Part shown: positions 20,065-31,429 of the stretch, one piece after another
Position numbering within the stretch: position 1 is the first letter of the stretch
How the letters are laid out: the number at the start of each line of letters is the position of its first letter
Source of the DNA: Geosiphon pyriformis
Taxonomy: Eukaryota > Glomeromycota > Glomeromycetes > Archaeosporales > Geosiphonaceae
Direction of reading: 5' to 3'
NCBI GenBank assembly: GCA_016748015.1
Contig: JAAOMT010000134.1
Location: 1,371,726-1,435,725, forward strand
DNA length: 64,000 nucleotides
Notes under the pieces: model-generated
Told to the model about the DNA's origin: nothing
What the model saw: the letters and a program-made list of their open reading frames with translations, nothing else
Database searches by the model: none
Translations under genes and position numbers: made by a program

Positions 20065-20505
20065 TTAGCCAATAATTTTTTTCTCTACCATATTGACTGG
20101 TATATTTATTCTACCTGTGGATCCAAATTTCTGTATTCCTCTTGCTGTTATCTCTAGTTCTTTTCTGTTTCCTACTGATATTAATTGAGCTATTTTAACC
20201 AGAGGCAAGAAGATTGCTTGTACTATCTTTTTGTTTGGCTTTATAATATAGGTCTTTTCTGAGTCATTTTGTAGCATGGCGATAATATTTCCTATATATC
20301 CTGTGTTAATTATTCCTCTTCTGATATTTATCTCTCTTTTCACTAGACTACTCTTAGATGCTAATTAAACTATTGTTGTTGCCAGAATTTCCAGTGCTAT
20401 TTTTAAATCAATGCAGATGCGTGAATGTGGTTCCAATTGAATGGCATCTTTTCCTAAATACCTCAGATTAAACCTGGCATCAGTATCATGTGTGCATTCT
20501 GGCAT
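20065..20505 (-). pseudogene. dUTPase domain of element D polyprotein
   Basis: All five motifs of trimeric dUTPases occur in order. Motif I HDTDARFNL (about 20490-20465; Gly-Tyr/Phe-Asp changed), motif II LASKSSLVKR (about 20365-20335), motif III GIINTGYIG (catalytic Asp now Asn), motif IV KIAQLI-like, motif V RGIQKFGSTGR (about 20145-20110). A TAA at about 20366 replaces CAA. dUTPase hydrolyses dUTP to keep uracil out of newly made DNA. Here it sits between protease and RT, so it would act within the particle during reverse transcription. E and H carry the same domain at the same place; family 1 lacks it. Inactive in this copy, judging by motif III. Confidence 0.88.
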
Positions 20506-20732
20506 AATACCTTCATTATTATCGCTGAACCATTTAAGTTCTTGTTCCTTGGCAAGGTCAAGGAGTGCAATATATTGTTCAAAGTCTGAATCAGAGTTTA
20601 AATCTGAGTTGGAATTGTTGTCATTGTTATCGCCATATTGGACAGAGCTGGAACCAGTGTTTTTGTCATCATTATTGTCAGAGTTTGAATCGGGATTAAA
20701 AATCGATTCCGATTCTAATGCACAGCTGCTAA

Positions 20733-20920
20733 TTGGTTCCTCTTCCTCTGGGATTGTGTATATCATGTGTAGTGGTGGATTGTAAATGAGGTCACACTCA
20801 TTACAATATTGAAAGTCACATGGAATTTGGTTTCTCTTCTTCTGGGATTGTGTAGATCATATGTGATGGTGGATTGTAAATAAGATCACACTTATTACAA
20901 TATTGAAAGTCACATGGAAT
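20733..20920 (-). repeat. 94-bp tandem duplication inside pol of D
   Basis: Units 20733-20826 and 20827-20920 are nearly identical, differing by a few transitions (first bases ttggttcctcttcctctgg and ttggtttctcttcttctgg). H has a single copy. As 94 is not a multiple of three, the duplication shifts the frame, and the dUTPase/RT frame differs from the upstream protease frame by exactly that amount. Each unit encodes part of the second Cys-rich module and the start of the acidic linker. Confidence 0.88.
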
Positions 20921-21640
20921 CAAACAGTGGTTACATAGTCAAATATTTATTTCTTCCAACTATTGCTCTTGTTCTTTTCAAGTAGGTGTCAACTGTTGAT
21001 AGTACTCGTGGAATTCTTCTGGATTGTTCTCAATGTTACTAAATATGTCAAACATTAGGACATATTCAGGTTCAGGCAAAAATAGGGGGTTGTTTTTGAT
21101 TTCTAGTAGTTTATTGATTGTCACACCTTTTGCCTTCGCACTTGTTATTCTCCAGAGTTCATGTTCATTGTATGGATATCCTTCCAATTGTTATAATGCT
21201 TGTTTTTAGGCATTGTCAATTGGTGTTCTCTTGTGTACCCAATCATTGATTAGTATTGTATACTGACAGATTTCATCACATGTTCTTTTTCTCCCAGGAA
21301 TGTTGTTCCACATTCCTTCATCAAGGAGAGTTTCCTCACAAGCTAAACATAGTGTATTATCCCATTTTCCCATTTGTTTTGGTCTTCCAAAGCATTCAAT
21401 GAGACATGTGTGGCAATAAAACTTAGTTGCTGTCTGGTATTCCTCATCATCATTACAGCATGTGCCCATTGACGACAATTTCTTGTCACAATCAATGCAT
21501 ATGAGCTTTGGTCGGTAATAGCTTGATAATTGTGATAGTATATATGTATAAGAGGTGTAACTGGCAGTTGGTAGTGGGTCTTTTTCTTTCACTTTTTCTT
21601 TTCCTTTTTCTCTCTTATCCTATTCCCAAATTGGTGGTTC
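20921..21640 (-). pseudogene. Cys-rich modules between protease and dUTPase, element D
   Basis: The first module (21520-21290) shows CIDCDKK, GTCC, FYCHTCLIECFGRP and LCLACEE with Cys pairs spaced like a zinc-binding fold. A linker (EMWNNIPGRKRTCDEICQYTILINDWV) and a helical stretch (about 21187-20978) follow. A second set (DHCLIPCDFQYCN) lies near 20940-20890. H has both. I do not recognise a named family. Zinc binding is inferred from Cys spacing, the role unknown. Confidence 0.65.
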
Positions 21641-21949
21641 TTCTAAGTCGTGATCGGTGTTCCAGGCTTGGTTTGCATTCCAAGTAGGTTCTGTTCTCTT
21701 CTGTTTTCCTTTGCCGTTGTCATCCCATGAGAGTATTGGCAGCAGCTCGTTGTGTTTTTTGTCAGTCCACAAGATTTGATATGCTTCTCAAGTAGGTTTT
21801 GGTTTTTTTTTTTCGAGATCAATTAAAGATGCTGTGGTGTTGGTAGCTTTGAAGTGACCACACATTGCTGGTACTTGTGTGTGTCAACCATTCTGGCTGA
21901 GTACTAGTTTTTAAGTCATCTAATCAAGCACAGCATTGGTTTTGAATAG

Positions 21950-22420
21950 CTAGTCATTACTAACTAAAACTTGGTATTGGGTGGCTTTTATCACCAGAAC
22001 TTTAATGAGTACTACAATGCTATTGACTTCAATTGGGAAGTTATCGATTTCACCAATTGGGGTTTTGGTGGCTCCATCTGTGGTGATAATCCTGGCACTG
22101 GCAGCACAATCAACTTGGTGACCTAATTGATCTATGAGTTGTTGTATGATGATATTGTCTGCTAAACTACTGTTAAGGATTAATTTGATGGAATGGCTAT
22201 CGATCTTGGTGTCAGTGTACATGGCCATAATCAGTTTCTCTTCAAGTGCTGCTCTACTGAATAATGGCATATCTAATGGTTTCTCGAGTTTGAATAGAAA
22301 AATGGCATCCAAAGATTCATTTTCGGTAATTGTAGCAGGTGGGATATTATTGGTAGGTGGTTGTTGTTGTTTGATTCTCTGATTGCTAGATGTGGCATCT
22401 TCTGGAGTTATCAGAAGGCT
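21950..22420 (-). pseudogene. retropepsin-like protease of element D
   Basis: Segment 22312-21950 is open. The active-site triplet expected as Asp-Ser/Thr-Gly reads LNSS (about 22190), followed by the typical IIIQQLIDQLG helix-like segment and ARIITTDGATKTPIGEI flap-like region. In the same frame as gag, so family 2 needs no gag-protease frameshift. Processes the polyprotein in a live element; this copy has lost the Asp. The stretch 21640-21950 holds a decayed spacer with Trp and Lys/Glu-rich text. Confidence 0.78.
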
Positions 22421-22499
22421 TAAATAGTATTGAGAATTCGGGTTTTGGGTGGGACCAGTGCCCGGATTCCACTGACAAGATCCTGATTGTTAATAGGAA

Positions 22500-24650
22500 G
22501 AGCTGGGGATTGGTTAATATACAACCATCGCCGATCTCCAGTTTTGGGTAATCCTCGATCTTGGGTTCTTTGATGTCATTTGAGCTGGGTTTGCTGGTAG
22601 TGTTTGAATGATGGGTGTTTGATAGATTGCTGGTGGCTGTGGTTGATATATTACTTGTGGCTGCACTTGATAAATTGCTTGTAGTAGCGGTTGATAAACT
22701 GGTGGTTGATAAATTGGTTGGTGTGTCATAGACAGATAAGTGGGTTGGTATTGGTCTTAATTTGGGTGATGGTTCGGAGTCTGGAACTGGTAATTGGGGT
22801 TTCTATATTGATTTCCCAATCATAGATTGCTATAAGTATGGCAGTTGGCTCTGATGTGCTCTTGTTTATCACAGTTGTGGCAGATGCATGTCTCTGGCTG
22901 CCACGACTGATTGAATGACGATGATAGACATGACTAATTTTGGAAATGATTCGCATTTCCCTAATTGTTATGCCATTGAAGAGGTTGATAAATTATGTGA
23001 TTGTCAGTTAAGTATCTCTCTAATTTCTGATTAATTGAATTACTGAATTGCTTCAATTTGGAATCCAATTCAGATGATTTATTCATTGTTAGATTCACAG
23101 CTTAGGTGTGATTAGCTTCTAGTTCAGCTGTTTTAAAATCTCTGGCATAGATGACTGTGATTGGAAGATCTACTGGGTGCATTGGACGTATTTTTTGTAG
23201 GATGCCACTGTGTAATCTTCTAATAAATTGATTTAAAATCTGTGGCACTGTGAAATAGTCAGCTTGGATGGCTTGTATTTGGCATAGATTTCTATGGAAG
23301 TGTTCTAAGTAGGTAATGACTGCTTTAGTGTCCCTTTGTTTAATGGTGGTAAATGTGTTGGTCAAGTGATTGATATTATTGTTATTACTAAAGTATCTCA
23401 AGAATTCTGTTTTGAACTCATTGAAGATTTGTGGTTTGGTGGCTAGGCTTTGATACCATGAGTCGGCAGTATCTTTGAGAAAATAGGGGATCACTTGAAG
23501 GGCTTTACCATCATTCTATCTATTGGTCATTATGGCTTTTTTAACATTGTTGAGCCATATTTGGGCATCATTCTCTTCACCAGTAAAATTGTCAAGTTTT
23601 GCGATTGGTGCATAGGCCATTGGATCTAAGTTGGGTTGTTGTGGTGGTAGTTGAAGTGGTTGTTGTTGTACAGGTTGTTGGGGTGGTAGTTAAAGTTGTA
23701 GTTGTAGGGATTTGGCTACTGGATTAATTGGTGGTTGATCGATGACAATTACTGAAGGTAAGTTTTGTTGATTTATTAAATCAGAGTTTCAATTATCTTG
23801 AGTTGACAGTGTCTAAATATTCGGAGTTTCAATTTCTGGATTTTCTGGGTTTAGATTTTGCTGGGTTTGAAGATTTAGGGTTTCAAATTCCAGGTTTTCA
23901 GTGATCAGGTTCTGGTAAGTGAATTCTTGATCTTCAGCTTCTTCTTCTTCCTCTTCTTCTAATTCTGTTACTTTCCATGGATCAGAAATTCCGAAATTTG
24001 GGGGAGGTGGTGGTGATCAAAGTCCTGATGGCATTGATGATTACAAGTTAAATCCTTCAAAATACACGCCATATGGTCCTAATAACTCTGCTTTCTTTTG
24101 TTTACTTTGGAATGAGAATTGTCCAAATGCTGATGTCATGTTTGATGTGGCCACACTGGTAGATGTAATATTAATGGCACTTCCAGGTGTATAGTAGTAT
24201 AATGGATTAGTTGGAGACTCAGCTTTTGTTTTCTTCCAAATAGGTGGTTGTATTCTTTTGGGTGTTACTGCTGGTGTTTGCAGTTTTTCTTTGCCTTTGT
24301 TCACATAAGTAATAGAGTATCTTTGCTGTGTGTGGTGTTCAATTTCTTTGTTGATTTCTGTGATGATAGAGGTGAAATTGTGATTTATTAGCAGGTTGGT
24401 ATTTTGAATTAATTCACTGTAAAAGGCTTCTCTTGCTGATTTAATATTTACTGGTGTTCCTAACAGATAGGCAATTCTTTCATTGATGTAGAAATTGAAA
24501 GCTGATTCCACTAATATGTGGTTGTGATTTAATCCCAAATGTTGACAGTAGTGTTAAAATAAGAATTTTGCAAATCCTAAATGGTTTGCTTCTATGTTTT
24601 CTGATTCTGCCACTTTTAAATTTGTGTTGGTGCTGGTTTTCTGTAGGATT
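22500..24650 (-). pseudogene. gag of element D
   Basis: N-terminal region 24650-24041 (FNFYINERIAYLLGTPVNIKS, then a proline/lysine stretch), a Gln/Pro-rich stretch at 23600-23760, and capsid 23600-23100 (FLKDTADSWYQSL, EFKTEFLRYFSNNNNINHL, LNQFIRRLHSGI), typical of retrotransposon Gag. A zinc knuckle CHNCDKQEHIRANC is at 22882-22840, then a Tyr/Pro/Gln repeat tract (YQPPVYQPLLQAIYQVQPQ) at 22730-22580. I find no ATG near the start: the conserved N-terminal text begins at a GTG in D, F and H, so the start is unknown. Confidence 0.85.
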
Positions 24651-24653
24651 ATA

Positions 24654-24670
24654 CCTTATAGGGAGCACCA
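24654..24670 (-). promoter_or_regulatory. primer-binding site, element D
   Basis: TGGTGCTCCCTATAAGG, 2 nt from the 5' LTR end; almost identical to the family-1 site, so both families use the same primer tRNA. Confidence 0.75.
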
Positions 24671-24672
24671 AA

Positions 24673-25508
24673 TGTTACAGGTGATTATTTCTAGTGTTAA
24701 ATTAAATAACAAATCTGTAACTTGGTGCTAAAAGTTATTTGCATTAATGTTATTAATCTGAAGATTTTGTATCTAAAGGTTTTGGTTTGAGTTCTTTGTA
24801 TAATGGACAAAGATTCAATAGTTGTTTTATCTGTAGCTTCCCAGAATTGCAATTCTGTTAATTCTTCTCTCAGCGTAATGGCTGGCAATTTTCTGGTAAG
24901 TATTCTGTATCTTCTGTATATGTCCTACCCTCTCGCAAGGGTCTTTTACCAGGCAATTCTTGACATCAGTAATCTAGTGCTTTATTCAACCAATTAGTGC
25001 ACAACAATAAAATCAAAATAAAATAAAATAAAAAAATAAAAAAAAAATAAAAAAAGAAAAGAAATAAGCCAAGGTGATTTACAAGTTAGTATTCTGTCAA
25101 TAGCCGTGATCAAAAGCTATTGTTCTAGTATGGTTAAGTATCAATTACTATCAATATAAAGTTTTGATAGTGGCAGTGGATTTGAGATAACAAACAGTTA
25201 TTTATTTGTGGTTTGGAAAGTTGTCTAAATAAAATCTAAACTAAGAGGTCTGTCTTTTTAGCTTCTAATCCTACTGTTATATATACATAATTGAAATTCC
25301 TCAATTCCTCAATTCTTTACAACAGAAATCCTGGAATTTCTGGAATTCTGCAATTCTTTTGAGAGGAATTCTGGAATTCTAGAATCCTGCGATTTCTTGT
25401 GAGAATCCTGTAATTTCTGGAATCCTAGAATTCCACATTTTACTATGTCTACTTCTAATTGGTTAATAACTATGCTAATATATATTCTTTATATTTCTAT
25501 GAGTAATA
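24673..25508 (-). repeat. 5' LTR of element D
   Basis: 836 bp. In element orientation: TGTTAC-like start (mutated to TATTAC at 25508), GGAATTCC-type array at 25291-25435, TATATA at 25278-25287, then R/U5 with an A-rich tract and end CTGTAACA. TSD CTGG follows at 25509-25512. Confidence 0.94.
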
Positions 25509-25512
25509 CTGG

Positions 25513-28500
25513 CTACTTTATTAATTTGATCCTAAACAGTGGATTATCTGTCAGTGTAATTGCCAAACACTTTTTGGAAGCCATTGGAAGAAAGATTGAT
25601 GAATCTTCTATCTGGTCTATGACCAATGTACATGGTGACAAAAAAAAAGGTCTGGGTATAGCCAAAGCTGTTCCTGTTTACATTAATAGTATTAGCATTG
25701 AAACAAACATGGAAGTATTTGAAGCAAAAAAGTATACTATCATTGTTGATAATGAGTGGCTTAAAAAAGCCAAAGCACTACTTGACTATGAACTTTGTGA
25801 GCTAACTATTAGATGTGGTGAGAAACCCATTATGATTAAATGCTGTTATTGGACAACTTCTTCAGTAACCAAACAAAACCAAGAAAAAGAACAATCAAAT
25901 GAATCAGATGATGATAAGAGTGATGATGAAAAAGATCAAGAAGAACAAAAAGAAACTGCTGAACTTGCTTATACCATCTTTACCAGCAATAGCAAGTTAC
26001 TGGACAATATTAAAGCAGATAAAAAAGGAATCATAATAAATGGCAAGCTAATCTGCTGGCCCTACTATGATATTCTCAAAAGAACTTTTGACAGAAAGCC
26101 TGGCAAGAAAGCCAAATACAGTTATTAGTGGCATGGTCCTTGTGTCAGGTACTGGTGTGATAAATTTTTGTATTCTTTTAGTGATGAATGCAAGTTCTGT
26201 TTAATCTATTACAAAGATTGGAAGCCAATTAGTTTAATACCCAGAGAAAAACTAAAAGAAGTACAGAAATCTTTTAAGAGTGAACCACTTGAAATTCAAT
26301 CACTAGTTGTAGAACAAAGAGAACTTTTCCTTAAAGAAAGAAAAGTGGACATTGAAAATTTGTTGGCTAGGAATAGTTTAGTTATCTCAAAAGAAAGCAA
26401 TACTCCTGGACAAATCCATGTAATACAACATACTATTATCACAAAAAAAACTCATTCATTCATTTGAAGCCTTATTAATCCAATTAATACAATGATGAGT
26501 TTATCAAAAAAAAGATAAACTGGATGAAAGATCTTGGATTCATACAAGAAACCAAGAGTGAATGGGCTTTCTCAATTGTAGTGATATCCAAAAAAGATAA
26601 AACTTTATGCTTCTGTGTTGACTACTGTCAATTAAATGCCATCACTATAAGAGACATGTACCCACTTCCCAAAATTGATACAATGCTAGATAAATTCAAT
26701 GGTGCTGCTTTCTTCTCAACCATTAACTTAACTGCTAAATTCTGGCAAGTAGAGATAAATTCAGAAAGCAGAAAGAAAACTGCCTTCATTACCAAATATG
26801 GCACCTATGAATTCACAGTTATGCCTTTTGGTCTTACCAATGCTCCTTCTATTTTTCAACACCTAATAGACAAAGTATTTAAATCAGTAAAAGAAAACTT
26901 TGTTCTGGTCTATTTAGACAATATAATGGTCTACTCAAAAACCTGGGATGAACACCTTGAACATTTGCAGACGGTTTTTAACTTGTTCAAAAATATTGGC
27001 CTTAAGATCAACCCAATCAAATCTTTCTTTGGACACCAATCCACCCAGTTTCTTGGTTATCTTATTACAAAAGATAGAATCTTTTCTGACCCAGCTAAAG
27101 TTGAAAAAGTTCAGAATATCAGACAATCAATAAATGTTTCTGAACTATGCTCTTTTCTTAGTTTGGCCTCTTACTATCACAAATTTATTAAAGATTTCTC
27201 CAAAATCGCCTTTTCTCTCAATCAGCTATTCAAAAAAAATGTCAATTATTACTGGGGTACTCATCAACAAAAAGCTTTTGAAATTCTGAAAGAAAAACTT
27301 GTTACTAAACCAATTCTCAAGCAATCTGATTTGGATCAATCTTTTATCCTTTACACTGATACATCTGGCTATGAACTTGATGTTGTTCTTTTACAAGAAG
27401 ATGAAAATGGCAGAAAACATGCCATAGCTTATGCTAGTAGATCTTTTACACCAGCAGAAAAAAACTATTCAGTTATTAAACAAGAATGTTTAGCAATAGT
27501 TTGGGCTACTAGTTACTGGAATCAATATTTTCTTGGTGCAAAATTCTTAGTGGTAATAGATCATCAAGTCTTGGTTTGGCTGCACAATAAAAAAAAGCTG
27601 GAACACAAATAAATAACTTACTAAATACTCCATTTAGATGAATTTGACTATAATATTTAATACTGCAAAGGAGCAAATCATCAAAATACTGATGTTCTCT
27701 TTAAACTTACCATCTAGTGATAGTACAATCTCTTAAACCAAACCAACTTAATTATTAGTAACTTCTTTACAAACAAACACAATAATAGACTTGGACAACT
27801 ACTCTGCCTTAATAGAATTTTTGGGTAAAGGACAATACTCACCAGAATACACTTGACAGCAAAAAAAACATTTGCACAAACAATTAAATTTCTATTTAAT
27901 TTGCCAGAACCAACTATATAAAAGAAATAGAAAACATTTTGACTGCCTTTAGAAAGTCATCAGATTTGAAAAAAAAGAAATTGTAATATACAACATGCAC
28001 ACTGACTTATTAGCTAAACATTTTGGAAAAACAAAGACAATTTAGAAAACTTTAGCTCATTATTATTGGCCTACCTTAGGAAAAGACATTGCTGAATACA
28101 TCAAAACCTGTGACATCTGCCAAAGAAGAGACAAACCCAATTGCAAAGAAGATATCCATCCAATTTCTATTAGTCAACTATTTAACAGAATTAGTATAGA
28201 TGTTATTGGATTTTTAACAATAACTCTTGATGGCAACAGATATATTATTATAACTACCAATTATTTTACAAAGTAAGTAGAAGCAAAAGCCACTTCAGAC
28301 CAAACAGCAGTCTCAATACCCAATTTTATTTATGAAGATATTATCTGCCATCATGGCTGCTCCAAAGAACTTTTATTTGATAGAGGAAGAGCTTTTTTTA
28401 GTACACTGGTTGAAGAACTTTGTAGAAAAATGGAAATACATCATAAACTTTCCTCCTCTTATCAATCTTAAACAAATGGCTTAATAGAACATTTTAATAA

Positions 28501-29090
28501 AACACTATGTGAAATCTTAGCCAAAACCAGTAAAGAAACAAACTTATGGGACAAAGTACTGCTTTCATTTTTGTTTGCTTATAGAACTGTAAATCATGAC
28601 ATAACAAGTTATAAACCTTTTTATCTGCTCTATAAACACATGACAACACTACTAATAAAAACTAATATTAAGATAATACTCTTTGAAGAAATTACAATAA
28701 GAAATTACAAAGACATTTTGCAAAGAAGACTTAGTACTATTTTTGACTTCTTAGTAGAAGCATAAATAATTGCTTTTAAAAAGATAAAACAGTTTCAAGA
28801 AAAGCTTAAAAAAAAGAAAACTTATAAAACACTTTCTTTAAGTATTGGTAATTTGGTACTAAAATACTATTCAGACAGAGACAATGTCTATGGTGATAAA
28901 TTCTTTAGCTGATAAAAAGAACTCTTTATAGTCAACAAAGTTTTGAACAATAGTTCTTATATTCTTTAAGATCAATCTGGAACAATCTTCAATGATTATT
29001 CTGTTCATAGTACATGACTTAAGAAATATTATAAACGACTTGATTGGTTGTCTGTTGTGATAATACTGACTCAAATAATCAACAAAAATT
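25513..29090 (+). pseudogene. pol of element B, second segment: protease core to integrase
   Basis: Resumes in the protease (LILNSGLSVSVIAKHF; catalytic Asp now Asn) after D. Acidic linker at 25870-25960, Cys cluster at about 26130-26200. RT at 26400-27120 keeps SEWAF, FWQVEI and FGLTNAPS; the catalytic box is YLDN (26911-26922). One indel near 26455 shifts the frame. RNase H to 27700 (YTDTSGYELDVVL, KQECLAIVW, IDHQVLVW). Integrase at 27990-29060: HHCC finger (KHFGKTKTI...CDICQRR) and D,D,E residues all readable (SIDVIGF, FDRGRAF, NGLIEHF), but with several stops. TGA at 29015-29017 is at the same codon as TGA in C and J. Confidence 0.9.
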
Positions 29091-29139
29091 AAGTATTAAT
29101 AAATACACCATTCCCAAAACAGAGGTATCTTTAATTAAC

Positions 29140-29796
29140 ATAAACAATTATTTTTTGGATCAAAACATTTAAAATGCCTTTTATACTCTCCATGAATATT
29201 GGATCAAAAACTATTCAAATATTATTCTGACCATTGGAAAACAAATCACTATAACTAATAACAATAAAACACATACTGTTATTAGACCAAAGAAAACTAA
29301 TACTTGAAGAGAAAAAATTGATAGCAAAATAGATAAATATCTATTGGAAAGTATAACAGCAGCTATACTCCCACCTTTTAACACAATTGGAAAAACACTT
29401 CAAGAAATCTTATCCATAGACAAAAACTTGTCATATGGAAGGCAATTAAAACTTTATGGTTGCATTAGTGAAATTATAGAGGATATAAAACTTATAAAGA
29501 AAACAACTTTAGAGATACAGGCAGAAATTTTGGGCATTATATAATTAGATATCCCAAAAGTTTTAACTATTGCTAAAAGAGCCAAAACTTTAATACAAAG
29601 ATTTGGTCTCTTGGATACAAAACTTATTTTGATTCAAGTATTATATACCTTATCCACAAAAGACTTCAACAAACTATTTAGCTTTGAGTTAGATAAAACC
29701 CTTCAAATAGATTACACTATAAATAGCTTGATTTCACCAGAGCTCAATCTCTTTGGAGAGAATGATATTATAATTAAAACTTATACTTTTTATTAA
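29140..29796 (+). pseudogene. ORF3 of element B
   Basis: Same 657-nt length and frame relation to pol as in C and I. The start codon is ATA here (ATG in C and I) and a few stops are present (for example TAA near 29541). Open from 29344 (LLESITAAILPPFNTIGKT) for 66 codons and again from 29611. It ends 31 nt inside the 3' LTR. Confidence 0.7.
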
Positions 29797-30490
29797 TTAT
29801 CACATGTATTAGTGACTGATGTTATATAAATTAGCCACTCTATTTTTAGAAAGTAATTATTGATTTGATCAATAACCTGACCATTGACTTGATTATTGAC
29901 TTAATCATTGATCTGATCATTGATCTGATCATTAACCTAGTCATTGACCTAATTATTGACCACTTTTGATAGCTATATAAGCAATGAATTTCTTAGCTAT
30001 AGAAAAGCATATAGAAATCAAGGAAATAAAAAAAATAAAATAACAACTTCATCTCAATCTTTTTCTTATTGCAAATTTCTCTTTTCCTATTTTTAAGTAT
30101 CCAAACATTTTGGGATAAAAGATTACTTGTTGTTTATTCTTTATTCTTTTTCTGAAATGTGTAATCACAGCATTTGAAGATTATTAAATAAAATGTGACT
30201 GAAAAATACATCTGATACCTGATATTGAATTTTAAGAGCATCGACATGAAGCATAGAATTATACTAGTGTGTGATCATTTGTTGACAGTACGGATTATCC
30301 CTCTACCTTTAAATTTCTGGTTATCCTTGAAAAATATAGCAACTGAGATATTTTATAAGACTAATCTCGCACATTGAATTCATACTTATTCAATTCACTC
30401 TTTGAAGTTGAAATCCCTTTGATTCCTTTCATCACTCTACAATTCTGTTCTTCTTTGCTATCTATTAGCTTGTTACTCTAACTCATAACA
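29766..30490 (+). repeat. 3' LTR of element B
   Basis: 725 bp. Starts TATTATAATTAAAAC (TG changed to TA) and ends CTCATAACA. Array at about 29862-29965, TATATAAG near 29981. TSD GTAG at 30491-30494. Confidence 0.92.
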
Positions 30491-30674
30491 GTAGTTTCAC
30501 TTAACAGTTCTATGAAATTTTTAATTGTATTGTATATAAAAATCTTGATGTGTTTGTGGTTTTTGGCTAATATATAAAAATTAGTGATGCCAATTTTTTC
30601 TGATTTACAAATGTTTGTTTTAGCTTTAAAAATCTGGAATTAATTTTTTACTTCCTTTCTATAACTAATATATA

Positions 30675-31414
30675 CTAATTATATGATAAAATAGAAATTA
30701 ATTGATAGGTGAAGATAATTTTTTTTTTATTAATGATCTTTTCTTTTGCTATATTAACTGATATTTCTACTTTACCCATAAATCTGAATTCTTTTATTTC
30801 TTTTGCTGTAATCTCTAACTCTTTTTTTGTTCCTACTAATACTAACTGAGCTATTTTAATCAGACACAAGAATATTGTCTATGCTATCTTTTCATTTAGT
30901 TCAATAATATATTCTTTTTTTAAGTTATATTGTAGTATTATAATAATATTTCTTATGTATTTTGCATTAATTATTTTTTTTCTAATATTAATCTTTTTTT
31001 TACTAAACTAAATCTAAATGCTAATTGAATCATTGTTGTTGTTAGAATTTTCAATGCTATTTTCAGATTTATACTAGTACATAAATAAAGTTTTAATCTG
31101 ATAAAAGTTTTTCTTGAATATCTGAAATTAAACTCTGTATTAATATTATGTGTATATTTTGACATGATATCTTTACTGTTATTATTAAACCATTTAAGTT
31201 TCTGTTCTATTAAGAGATTTGGAAATACAATATATTGTTTGGAATTGTAATTGAAGTTTGAATCATTATTGTTGTTGTTGTTATAGTAAATAATATTGGA
31301 ACTGTTATTGTTGTTATCATTAGAGTTTAAGTTATGATTAGAGTTCAATTCCAATTCCAATGCACATTTGTTGATTGGTTTTTTTTCTTTAAGAATTGAA
31401 TAAATCATGCACAA
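30675..31414 (-). pseudogene. acidic linker and dUTPase domain of element E
   Basis: Asn/Asp/Ser-rich linker (31350-31230), then a decayed dUTPase: motif I region NINTEFNF (about 31150), motif II AFRFSLVKKR, motif IV/V region KIAQLVLVGTKKELEIT and EFRFMGKVEIS (about 30830-30775). Motif III is lost in the stop-rich stretch 30880-31000. Colinear with D 20700-20065. No activity expected. Confidence 0.72.
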
Positions 31415-31429
31415 TAGTAAATTGTAAAT

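Larger units (their letters stand above)
7553..25508 (-). mobile_element. Ty3/gypsy element D, family 2 with dUTPase, split in its 3' LTR by C
   Basis: Complete family-2 element on the minus strand inside B. 5' LTR 24673-25508; 3' LTR in two pieces (7553-7681 and 15412-16138). TSD CTGG at 7549-7552 and 25509-25512. Net length without C is about 10.2 kb. Gene order in the direction of reading: gag, protease, Cys-rich modules, acidic linker, dUTPase, RT, RNase H, integrase, ORF3. Its coding region is less decayed than that of E, F or H, and its integrase keeps the D,D,E residues. Confidence 0.93.
4983..30490 (+). mobile_element. Ty3/gypsy element B, family 1, split by element D
   Basis: B runs from its 5' LTR (4983-5695) through gag and the start of pol, stops at 7552 where element D begins, and resumes at 25513 with the next protease codons. 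It ends with ORF3 and the 3' LTR (29766-30490). The flanking tetranucleotides are ATAG (4979-4982) and GTAG (30491-30494), a TSD with one transition. Removing D and one copy of CTGG restores continuous protease sequence. It is inserted in element E: family-2 sequence resumes directly at 30491. Confidence 0.92.

Noticed and set aside
25445-26128. A 227-codon plus-strand ORF starting in D's LTR and running into B protease
   Set aside because: Its first 20 codons are LTR sequence of D; the rest is B's protease segment. A junction artefact, not a gene.
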